From the IMG/VR virus record IMGVR_UViG_3300010392_000294, positions 1-46,408 of that record: a stretch of DNA of 46,408 nt, one strand, 5' to 3'. Shown here one piece after another: positions 13,453-20,799 of this stretch. The DNA comes from a virus. The notes beneath the pieces were generated by a model that did no database searches, was not told the origin of the DNA, and saw nothing but the letters and a program-made list of their open reading frames with translations. The translations under genes were made by a program, and so were the position numbers. Every line of letters starts with the position of its first letter. The first letter of the stretch is position 1.

Positions 13453-13874
13453 AGGTTAAACTGACTTTGGCTTTGACTACTGTGTCTTTTCTAGCACAAG
13501 CTGCGAGTCAGGTACCTCTTGAGCAAGTGTTGGCTCAAGCTCCCTTCTTAGGCATCCTTGTCTGGTATCTCTATCAGGATGGTAAGCGTCGCTCAGACGA
13601 TGCTTATAAGCGGGCAAATCATGACGCGTCTCGAGACAAACAGTTCTTCGATTATATGAATATGATGGAAGATCGTCGGGATGCCGTCTTGAGGTCTATT
13701 GGGGTTGAGTGTCACAGCCAGCAAACTCGTCTGCAAAATGAAATGACAACTGTTGTTCGTAAGAACACAGAGATTCTCGAAAAGGCAGTAGAAGCAGCTG
13801 CCGCTGAAACTGTGATCCTCGGGGGTGTTGCTTCCGCCCTCGAACGTTTGGAAGGAAAACTCCATGAAGCCTGA
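13446..13874 (+). CDS. Membrane protein with coiled coil (holin- or i-spanin-like)
   Basis: 142 residues from the ATG at 13446 behind GAGGG. A hydrophobic N terminus (LTLALTTVSFLAQAA) and a second hydrophobic stretch (PFLGILVWYLY) followed by DGKRR suggest one or two membrane segments; the rest is a long charged coiled coil. It is followed, with an 11-base overlap, by a lipoprotein gene, a layout like inner and outer spanins. It could equally be a holin or a terminase-region accessory protein. Confidence 0.6.
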   Translation: MLEVKLTLALTTVSFLAQAASQVPLEQVLAQAPFLGILVWYLYQDGKRRSDDAYKRANHDASRDKQFFDYMNMMEDRRDAVLRSIGVECHSQQTRLQNEMTTVVRKNTEILEKAVEAAAAETVILGGVASALERLEGKLHEA

Positions 13875-14181
13875 AACTATTCGTCGCTCACTTCTCGCCG
13901 CCAGTCTCGCATTCGTCACGGGTATCGCCCTTGTTGGATGTCAGGGAGATCCCGCTGTTCAAGCTGCTGGTGCGGCAATTGTGCAGGGTCTTGATACCAT
14001 GGAGGAGAATTATGAGTTCGCCCTCCGTGTTCGCAGTGCTGACCCTAATATTACAGTGGGAGAGGCTCTTTCTGTACGCGGTGTGAGCAGTATTACAGAA
14101 GCTGAAGCAAATCTCATGCGGCACACTTTCACCGAGACTCGCGAAACCGCGATTGATCTCAGCACTTACGGGAGCAACTAA
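13864..14181 (+). CDS. Lipoprotein (o-spanin or surface-exclusion candidate)
   Basis: 105 residues from the ATG at 13864, which sits behind GGAAGGA; a longer start at 13825 is less likely. The N terminus has two Arg, a hydrophobic core and a lipobox ALVGC with Cys26 as the lipidation site. The mature part is polar and helical, without the Pro-rich stretch of Rz1. Lipidated phage proteins are typically o-spanins or superinfection-exclusion proteins; both are compatible. Confidence 0.75.
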   Translation: MKPETIRRSLLAASLAFVTGIALVGCQGDPAVQAAGAAIVQGLDTMEENYEFALRVRSADPNITVGEALSVRGVSSITEAEANLMRHTFTETRETAIDLSTYGSN

Positions 14182-14606
14182 TGTCTCAGTTTGGAGTAAC
14201 AAATGGTCCGAGCAACACGCCACCTCAAGCAAACCCGGAAGCACCGGCTGAAATTAAGACTTCGTCAAAAACGTCTCCGGAAGCTGCGGTTGCGTCGGCG
14301 ACGTCGACGGAAGTGAATGCCGTTTTGGAGTCCCTCAAGCGTACCATTGAGGACACTGTTCAGATTTCTGGTGACCGTGCTAAGGCACTTGCCGAAAAGC
14401 AGCTTGAGCGGGCTGAACAGTTTCTCGCTGAACATGCAGGCAGCCCCAACTTCTTTGAGTTGTCCAAGCATTTTGCAGCCCAGAGTCTCAACGATGCTTC
14501 GCAGCTAGGGCTCTCGCTCAGTCAGGATGCCCAGCGAACTCTACGCACAATTGCACTGACTATGGTTGGTGCTTTGCGAGTCTTTGTAACCGCTCCGGGA
14601 GTCTAA
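14181..14606 (+). CDS. Hypothetical helical protein
   Basis: 141 residues from the ATG at 14181 (TAATG overlap, GGGAG ribosome site). The first 45 residues are Pro/Ala/Thr/Ser-rich and probably disordered; a long helix follows (RAKALAEKQLERAEQFLAEH) and the C terminus ends in a hydrophobic stretch (RTIALTMVGALRVFVTA) that could insert in a membrane. Unknown; part of the small-gene cassette before the portal. Confidence 0.65.
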   Translation: MSQFGVTNGPSNTPPQANPEAPAEIKTSSKTSPEAAVASATSTEVNAVLESLKRTIEDTVQISGDRAKALAEKQLERAEQFLAEHAGSPNFFELSKHFAAQSLNDASQLGLSLSQDAQRTLRTIALTMVGALRVFVTAPGV

Positions 14607-14609
14607 ATC

Positions 14610-14963
14610 GTGGAGAGTGCACCCCCTGTTAGCTTGGTCATACCCGTAGCAATTGTAACCGCTTTCGTTTTAGGCTTGTTGCTCGGGGCCGTACTTGGCT
14701 ACCTCTCATGGCGACTCTATAATGTAAGTACAAAGACAATGCTTAACAATTTGGGTGAGTTGAACAACCATCTCCGCACCCAACTCCTTGTTAAGCAGGA
14801 CACACCAGTAACAGCACACGCATCGAGAGTACCTGATACGATGGGTTTGAGAAACGACGAAATTGAAGCTCTCATTGAAGATGGAGCAACAATGGATCAA
14901 CTTCTCGAGAGAATGAGCCCTGAGGATCGGATGCAATTCTTAGCCAGGGTGGAGCAGCAATGA
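14610..14963 (+). CDS. Single-pass membrane protein
   Basis: 117 residues with a GTG start at 14610 behind GGGAG. A strong N-terminal membrane segment (VSLVIPVAIVTAFVLGLLLG, then AVLGYLSW) is followed by a polar helical domain with an acidic repeat-like stretch (IEALIEDGATMDQLLERM). It overlaps the portal start by ATGA. A holin, spanin or membrane anchor role is possible; no family recognised. Confidence 0.65.
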   Translation: MESAPPVSLVIPVAIVTAFVLGLLLGAVLGYLSWRLYNVSTKTMLNNLGELNNHLRTQLLVKQDTPVTAHASRVPDTMGLRNDEIEALIEDGATMDQLLERMSPEDRMQFLARVEQQ

Positions 14964-17107
14964 GGCAGAAACGTCACGACGAGTCTGTTCTTAGTACAGA
15001 TTTCACCGATTCCGAGGCTATCGGATCTCTTGTTGAGAACCTTTGGACAAATCGGTCTGCAACTAAGTACTCTCTCGAGCGTCAGTGGTATCAGAACATT
15101 GCATGGTACATGGGGCTCCAAAACCTCGTATGGTACCAATCTGCCAATAAACTGAAAGAACCTGACTCTCCGTCGTGGCGTGTTCGCCTCGTAGTCAACC
15201 ACCTGCAAAGCATGGTGAGAACTGTTGGGGCTAAGATTTATAAATCTGCTCCTGAGTGGGATGTATTGCCTGCAACTACAGATGCAGTCGATCTTCAAAC
15301 GTCGCAGATCTCAAACCAAGTTTTGCAGTCTAATTGGTACAAAATGCTCATGGATGAGAAATCCATGGAGATTTTGCTCTGGATGCTTGTCACAGGCAAC
15401 GGTTTTGCTCAACACACATGGGACCCAGACGCTGGCAGTGAGATTATTCTGCCGGGTGACGAGGGTGTTGAGTTAGAATTCGATGACCTCCATGTAGGAG
15501 AAACAGCATGTGAAGTGGTGCCACCCTTTGAGATGATGTTTGATCCTCGAGCCGTGAAGGTGCGTGATGCTACATGGGCTCTCAGGTCAAGAATCACAAA
15601 CATTGATGAACTTAGAGAGGATTTTCCCCGTGCGGAGAAGATTCCTCTTGAAAAAACCAGTTCTTCGGGACACTTTCTCTCGTTTCAGGACCATTTAAAG
15701 GGCCTAACGGGGCGTGGAACTCGTGATAGATTCGCGAGTTCTACTTTACGGGACGATCGAAATACAACGGTAGTCCATGAGCTTTGGATTCCCCCAAGGA
15801 GAAGGTCCAAATCTGGACTCAAGAGGGGGAAATTTATTGTTATGGCCGGTGGTACCATCCTCAATGGTGCTAAAGGTCAAGATTTTCCTTACATTCATGG
15901 TGAACTTCCGTTTGCTCACTTTGTTGAGATTCCAATTCCGGGTAGACTCTGGGGTACCAGTACCCTTGAGCAACTTATGCCCCTTCAAGCTAACTACAAT
16001 CGTACAAAAAGCCAGCTGATTGAGAATAGAAACCTGATGAGTCGCCCCAAGTGGTTTAATCCTCGTGGGTCGGGTATCACAGGAACATCTCTCACTAGTC
16101 AACCCGGTGAGATTGTACATCACAACCCGGGGCTCAGGCCTGAACCCGTGGAACCGCCGAACATTCCTCCATATGTACAGAACATGCTCGTGCATGATAA
16201 GCAGGATATGGAAGATATTTCCGGCGTACATGAGGTTTCGAGGGCTGAGGCACCGGGACAGATTCGATCTGGTCGAGGTGTGCTTGCTCTTGTCGAACAA
16301 GATGAGAGTAGATTGAACACTGTTGTTCGCATGTTTGAGAAAGCTATTGAGAGGATTGGGAGACAAAATCTCTCAGTATCAGCTCAATATGTAACTGAGA
16401 CTCGTATGTCTCGAATTGTCGGCGAGAATGATGAACTCTTGCTTCTCACATACGACGGTAATAACCTAGTAGGCCCCAATTCATCACTACCCGGTGTCAA
16501 CTATTTTGATGTAAGGGTGAAGACTGTAGCTGGCATGCCCCATTCGAGGGCTGCTGCCACTGAGATGTTGGGTCAATTGGTTGAATTGGGTGCTCTCAAC
16601 CCAAGTCAAAATCCGTCACACCAAAGACTCTTGTTCAAACTTCTTTCTATTGGTCAAACTATTGACCATCTTGATCAAGCACGAGTACATCGCAGTCGAC
16701 AATTACAAGAGATTGAAAGAATTCTTCAAGGGGAAGGTGTTCGGGCTGAAGAGTGGCATGATCATGCAGTTCACTTAGAGGTACTCAATGACTTCAGAAA
16801 CTCTGCCCGCTACGACATTCTACCCCCTCAAGCTAAGCAAGCTCTGCAGCTTCATGCCAAGCAACATGAAGAGTGGATTGCCTACGCTGCTGTTAAGCCT
16901 CAAATCTTGGTGAGAAAGGCCACAATGGCTGCTATGGTGAACGAGGGTATGGGTCAGGCAGCATCTGCAGCCCAAGGTGAGGCATCTAACATGCTTGCAG
17001 GTCCCGGGGGAGGCTCCCCACCCGCAGCAAAAACAAAACAAATTCAACCGGTGAGCGGGGCACAAGTCCCCACACCACAACCACAAGGAGGGCCAATAAA
17101 TGGCTAA
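14960..17107 (+). CDS. Portal protein
   Basis: 715 residues, the size of short-tailed-phage portals. The start overlaps the previous stop by ATGA with GGAG upstream. The N-terminal part has the aromatic, helical pattern of portals (SLERQWYQNIAWYMGLQ, WRVRLVVNHLQSMV), followed by a long mixed domain and a C-terminal region rich in Gln, Ala and Gly. It forms the ring through which DNA enters and leaves the head. The position after the terminase and before scaffold and capsid agrees. Confidence 0.85.
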   Translation: MRQKRHDESVLSTDFTDSEAIGSLVENLWTNRSATKYSLERQWYQNIAWYMGLQNLVWYQSANKLKEPDSPSWRVRLVVNHLQSMVRTVGAKIYKSAPEWDVLPATTDAVDLQTSQISNQVLQSNWYKMLMDEKSMEILLWMLVTGNGFAQHTWDPDAGSEIILPGDEGVELEFDDLHVGETACEVVPPFEMMFDPRAVKVRDATWALRSRITNIDELREDFPRAEKIPLEKTSSSGHFLSFQDHLKGLTGRGTRDRFASSTLRDDRNTTVVHELWIPPRRRSKSGLKRGKFIVMAGGTILNGAKGQDFPYIHGELPFAHFVEIPIPGRLWGTSTLEQLMPLQANYNRTKSQLIENRNLMSRPKWFNPRGSGITGTSLTSQPGEIVHHNPGLRPEPVEPPNIPPYVQNMLVHDKQDMEDISGVHEVSRAEAPGQIRSGRGVLALVEQDESRLNTVVRMFEKAIERIGRQNLSVSAQYVTETRMSRIVGENDELLLLTYDGNNLVGPNSSLPGVNYFDVRVKTVAGMPHSRAAATEMLGQLVELGALNPSQNPSHQRLLFKLLSIGQTIDHLDQARVHRSRQLQEIERILQGEGVRAEEWHDHAVHLEVLNDFRNSARYDILPPQAKQALQLHAKQHEEWIAYAAVKPQILVRKATMAAMVNEGMGQAASAAQGEASNMLAGPGGGSPPAAKTKQIQPVSGAQVPTPQPQGGPING

Positions 17108-17264
17108 GGGCAAAGACGGTTTTGGTCGACATCTTTCAGGAACAACCCCCCAGCACTCTGCAGCTTCCGTGAAGACGCAGGGTGACACCATCGGAGGTAA
17201 CAAGGGCACCCTCAAGGGTATGAGTGAAGGCAAGAAAACCTTTGCTGGAAAGAAGAAGGGCTAA
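17100..17264 (+). CDS. 54-residue Gly/Lys-rich miniprotein
   Basis: The ATG at 17100 lies nine bases after AAGGAGG, one of the best ribosome sites in the late unit, and overlaps the last portal codons out of frame. The product is Gly- and Lys-rich (MAKGKDGFGRH at the start, KKTFAGKKKG at the end). With such a site it is probably abundant: a DNA-binding, scaffold-binding or virion accessory role is possible. No family recognised. Confidence 0.75.
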   Translation: MAKGKDGFGRHLSGTTPQHSAASVKTQGDTIGGNKGTLKGMSEGKKTFAGKKKG

Positions 17265-17267
17265 GCG

Positions 17268-18062
17268 ATGAGAATGTCCCCTGCACGTTTTCGTCGCTTG
17301 GCTGGTCTTCCCATGGATGCTCGATTCAACCAGCCTGAAGAGGGAGATCCCTCCAATGAAGGTGGGTCTGCTGTTGTAGATCCTCCAGAGGGGAAGGCTC
17401 CTAAAGAGGAGTCCCCTGAAGAGCCTGAACGAACCCATCGTCTTGTTGGACCTGACGGCAAGATGTTTGTCTTCTCTGATGATGAGTTTGCTCAGTTGGC
17501 TGGTACAGGTCTTGCCAAGATGTATCAAGACATGGCAGAGCCTCAGGATAAGAAAACTGAGACGGCCCCCACCACAGAAGGTGATGTCAAGGAGGTGACA
17601 GCCGCTGATGTGATGAAGCGTTTTGACGAGTTTGAGAAAAGGGAGGCAAACAAAGAGCAGAGGCGTCAACTTGAAGCCCGAAAGGTTCAGATCTCTGAGC
17701 AAATCGGGGGTTTGTTGGGTGCCCAAGAATTGCTCGCGGACAATCAGGAGTTGTACGATTTCGCCTTAAAGAGCGTTCTTCGCGAGGTAGCCGAAAAACC
17801 CTCAGTACCCCTTAAAAAGCATGTTGAAGGGGTTATGAAGCTCTTGTCTGGTGGTCGATCGAGTGCTCAAACTGAGTACGCTAAAAGCAAAAAGCAAGAC
17901 CGCGAGGCCACTCGTGGTGTGAAAGGCTCTGGCGAGGGGGCCCCTATCGAAGGAGAAGACAAGCAGTACACCGCAAAAGATTTCAAGAACGGCACCATTC
18001 GTAAGAACCTGATCGAGAGACTCAAGAAAAACAAAAGCGAACCCGGAACAAGTTTCGCTTAA
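17268..18062 (+). CDS. Putative scaffolding protein
   Basis: 264 residues located directly before the capsid gene. The first 110 residues are acidic and disordered (Pro, Glu, Asp). A helical middle follows (KRFDEFEKREANKEQRRQLE) and the C terminus is a basic helix (RKNLIERLKKNK). Acidic coil plus basic C-terminal capsid-binding helix is the layout of phage scaffolds. No protease motif seen. Ends nine bases before the capsid start codon. Confidence 0.75.
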   Translation: MRMSPARFRRLAGLPMDARFNQPEEGDPSNEGGSAVVDPPEGKAPKEESPEEPERTHRLVGPDGKMFVFSDDEFAQLAGTGLAKMYQDMAEPQDKKTETAPTTEGDVKEVTAADVMKRFDEFEKREANKEQRRQLEARKVQISEQIGGLLGAQELLADNQELYDFALKSVLREVAEKPSVPLKKHVEGVMKLLSGGRSSAQTEYAKSKKQDREATRGVKGSGEGAPIEGEDKQYTAKDFKNGTIRKNLIERLKKNKSEPGTSFA

Positions 18063-18071
18063 GGAGAAAAA

Positions 18072-19385
18072 ATGTCTTCGTTTACTGGACAAGATATTTC
18101 GACCATCAATAGCATCCTCAAGGATGACTATCGAGGCCCTATTGTGGAGATGCTTAACAGCAAAACGCTTCTCCTTCACCGCATTGAAGCCACGGCTGAG
18201 TTCACTGAAGGTCGTCGAGCACTGTTTCCCCTTCACACGGGACGCAACGAAGGTCTGGGTGCTCGTCCTGAAGCAGATAACACAACTGCATCAGACCTGC
18301 CTCAGGCTGGTAAGCAAGAGTACGAAGATGCAACTTACAAGATGACTCATCTGTACGGGGCTATTCAGTTCTCAGGGCCGGCTGTTGCTGCTGCCCGAAA
18401 CAACGAGGGTGCCTTTGCTCGCCTTGTGGAGTCTGAGATTGACGGCCTTGTTAGGGATGCTAGTAGGGACATCAACCGACAGCTCTTTGGTCCAAAGAGT
18501 GGCGAGCTTGGCTTGGTCATTACTGGACCGGGGGGTACCGACGAGGATGGTGTCACTCTCAGCACTTCACAGGTTGTGCTTTCCACCCGACAGTTCATCC
18601 GTAAGAACATGAGGATTGCCTTCTACTCTCCCGGCACCTCAGGGGCCATCAAAAACGGTGGTACCATCCGCACGGTTTCATCGGTAACCCGTCTCTCGAG
18701 TCGACCCAACTACGCCCGTGTCACCTTTGATGGTGCCCTCAACGCGTCCACCGCCGTTGCTGCAGCCGACCTCGCTACACGCGAAAAGAGCTACGGTAAC
18801 GAGATCTTTGGTCTTGTGGACATTATCAGCGATGGAAACCCCCAGAACATCCTTTCAGGGGCAGCTTCCGAACGCCGTTACGTAGGCAACCTCGATCGAG
18901 GGTCGGCTGGTTTTGAGTTCTGGCAGTCGAACATCATCGACCAAGGCAACGCTGCATTCTCGGACACCCTTTTCCAAGATGCGATTGATTTGTCTGAGGT
19001 CGAAGGTGATGGGGATCTCTCCATCTTTATCACAGATCACCGAACCTTCAACACCTACGGCAACAGTCTTCTGTCTGATCGTCGGTACCCCACTGAAGGT
19101 TCACGATTCAACAAGCTTGATGGCGGCTTCCGTGCTCTTGAGTACGATGAAGTTCCTGTTGTCAAGGATCGAGATTGCCAGTTCAACACCATCTGGGGTC
19201 TTGCTGAGGATCGCATTAAGTTCCTCCACATGGCCGATTGGGACTGGATGGACAAAGATGGCTCGGTGCTTAGTCGTGTTCAGGGTAAGGATGCTTACGA
19301 GGCAACCCTGTTTAAGTACTGTGAACTCGCTATCAATGACGCCAAGGATCATGTAAAGATCGCCAACGTTGACACCGTCATCTAA
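18072..19385 (+). CDS. Major capsid protein
   Basis: The protein has 437 residues from the ATG at 18072 after AAGGAGAAAAA, a strong ribosome site. It follows the scaffold candidate and precedes small head genes, the standard order. The N-terminal third includes FPLHTGRNEGLGARPEA and GAIQFSGPAVAAARNN, a long helix (LVESEIDGLVRDASRDINRQ) and a Gly-rich loop, as in HK97-fold coat proteins. The identity rests on size, order and this helix-loop pattern. Confidence 0.85.
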   Translation: MSSFTGQDISTINSILKDDYRGPIVEMLNSKTLLLHRIEATAEFTEGRRALFPLHTGRNEGLGARPEADNTTASDLPQAGKQEYEDATYKMTHLYGAIQFSGPAVAAARNNEGAFARLVESEIDGLVRDASRDINRQLFGPKSGELGLVITGPGGTDEDGVTLSTSQVVLSTRQFIRKNMRIAFYSPGTSGAIKNGGTIRTVSSVTRLSSRPNYARVTFDGALNASTAVAAADLATREKSYGNEIFGLVDIISDGNPQNILSGAASERRYVGNLDRGSAGFEFWQSNIIDQGNAAFSDTLFQDAIDLSEVEGDGDLSIFITDHRTFNTYGNSLLSDRRYPTEGSRFNKLDGGFRALEYDEVPVVKDRDCQFNTIWGLAEDRIKFLHMADWDWMDKDGSVLSRVQGKDAYEATLFKYCELAINDAKDHVKIANVDTVI

Positions 19386-19394
19386 GGAGTAACC

Positions 19395-19847
19395 ATGTCT
19401 GTCAAATCAGGACATTGCACTCCCGGAGTTAAACGACGTGTTTGGGTTGATAAGATCAGCTATGATGGTAGTGCAACTCCCATCAACGACACGGAGATTT
19501 TTCCGGGACTTCAGCAAAACGTAACTTTTGATCACTCTCAGGTGAATCCCACGGCACTCATTGTTGCTGTCACAGAAACCCTTGTGGCCGCGATTGGTGT
19601 TGAGTTTGGTTACAAAGTCATTGGGGGCTCTTTCACGGCACTCAAAACGTTTTCAAGCATTACAGGGGGTACCACCACAGCTGCAGAAACTGTGTTGCGT
19701 CAAACCCTTGCAGATGTTGACTTCTCTCAGATTCCGGCAAATGCTTCTTTTGCTTGCCGCAAACCTGCTCAGTCAGGTGCGGACGGTGAAGTTGATATTT
19801 ATCTGGAATACGAGTTGGTTGAGAACAACCCCAAGGATACGAATTGA
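19395..19847 (+). CDS. Putative head decoration or minor capsid protein
   Basis: 150 residues from the ATG at 19395 behind AAGGAG. Beta-rich with many Thr and Ser, and no membrane segment. It directly follows the capsid gene, where decoration or head-completion proteins are often found. No family recognised, so the role is positional inference. Confidence 0.6.
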   Translation: MSVKSGHCTPGVKRRVWVDKISYDGSATPINDTEIFPGLQQNVTFDHSQVNPTALIVAVTETLVAAIGVEFGYKVIGGSFTALKTFSSITGGTTTAAETVLRQTLADVDFSQIPANASFACRKPAQSGADGEVDIYLEYELVENNPKDTN

Positions 19848-19856
19848 GGTAACCTG

Positions 19857-20321
19857 ATGTCCCCTGTAATCAGAGCTTCGACACGTATTCATCGGGGGCA
19901 AATGCCCCATGGAGGTATTGCTTTTTCAGGCAGGGCTTCCATTAGTAAGAATCTTGCCCATAGGCTGAACTCTATGGATTCCTGTTTTGAGTTACATCAT
20001 CTCGGGGACCATAGAGTTCATGCCTATCGGGTTAAGTCATATGGCGTAACTCCAAGTGGCGATTTTCTCACGCATCAATTTGTACTCAAGTACCCGCCGG
20101 GCGAGTGGTTAATTGAGTGTTTACAAGAGTGTGATGCTTGGAAAAAGTATGGCGACCCTAGAAAGGCCGCTAAAGGGTTGCTCGAGAGTTGCGAAGACGC
20201 CGGGGAGGTTCACGAAAGAAATACACGTCTTAGGGTTTCGGAAATTACTGAGTCCTTGGCTCCCGAACTAATCTCAAGGATTGTTCGTGGCAGGAGGGTT
20301 GTACATCTTGGGACGCCTTGA
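19857..20321 (+). CDS. Hypothetical head-tail region protein
   Basis: 154 residues from the ATG at 19857. Contains a compact aromatic/His-rich domain (SMDSCFELHHLGDHRVHAY) and a Glu/Arg-rich C terminus. The first ribosome site upstream is GAGGTAACCTG. Probably a head or neck component given its neighbours; function not recognisable. Confidence 0.6.
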   Translation: MSPVIRASTRIHRGQMPHGGIAFSGRASISKNLAHRLNSMDSCFELHHLGDHRVHAYRVKSYGVTPSGDFLTHQFVLKYPPGEWLIECLQECDAWKKYGDPRKAAKGLLESCEDAGEVHERNTRLRVSEITESLAPELISRIVRGRRVVHLGTP

Positions 20322-20799
20322 CCACCTAACTGCTATAGGTAACGCGTTGGCTGTTATCTTGCAATCCTCTGGCACATATGAGTCAGAGGCTGTAGGTGGA
20401 ATTCGTCGAGAGTTAGTCAACGTGGTGGAAATCTCGGTTGTTGTAGAATCTCGCACCTTAAGTGGCGTCTTGTCTGATCTTGAGGGTACTGAGTACAATG
20501 TCAGTTCTATTGTTGACACAGATGATGACCATGATTGGATCATTAGAGGCGAAGTTGCTACTGCTGATGCAGAAGCTCCCTTTGTCGTTTACTGTGCTAA
20601 TAGTGGAGAATATGACTCTTTTGTATGGTTCTACACGGGATCACCAGCAGAGATTCTTCGTCTTCAGGAAGAGGCTATTGCTCAAGGGTTTGTTTCGCTT
20701 GATATGCATGGACTCGATGATGGCGTAAGTCCTGTTGTTGCTGAAGAAGATATCTACAGCGACCTTGGTGAGGTCTATGTAGAGCCGGAGGACAGATAA
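20308..20799 (+). CDS. Hypothetical head-tail region protein (TTG start)
   Basis: 163 residues. I choose the TTG at 20308 because AGGAGGG lies nine bases upstream, within the end of the previous gene; earlier in-frame TTG and GTG codons have no ribosome site. The N terminus LDHLTAIGNALAVIL is a helix, followed by beta segments (NVVEISVVVESRTL) and an acidic C-terminal half. Possibly a neck or tail-completion protein by position and size. Confidence 0.55.
   Translation: MGRLDHLTAIGNALAVILQSSGTYESEAVGGIRRELVNVVEISVVVESRTLSGVLSDLEGTEYNVSSIVDTDDDHDWIIRGEVATADAEAPFVVYCANSGEYDSFVWFYTGSPAEILRLQEEAIAQGFVSLDMHGLDDGVSPVVAEEDIYSDLGEVYVEPEDR

Noticed and set aside
15746-16366. 206-codon minus-strand frame
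   Set aside because: Antisense to the portal gene, no ribosome site or coupling to neighbours.
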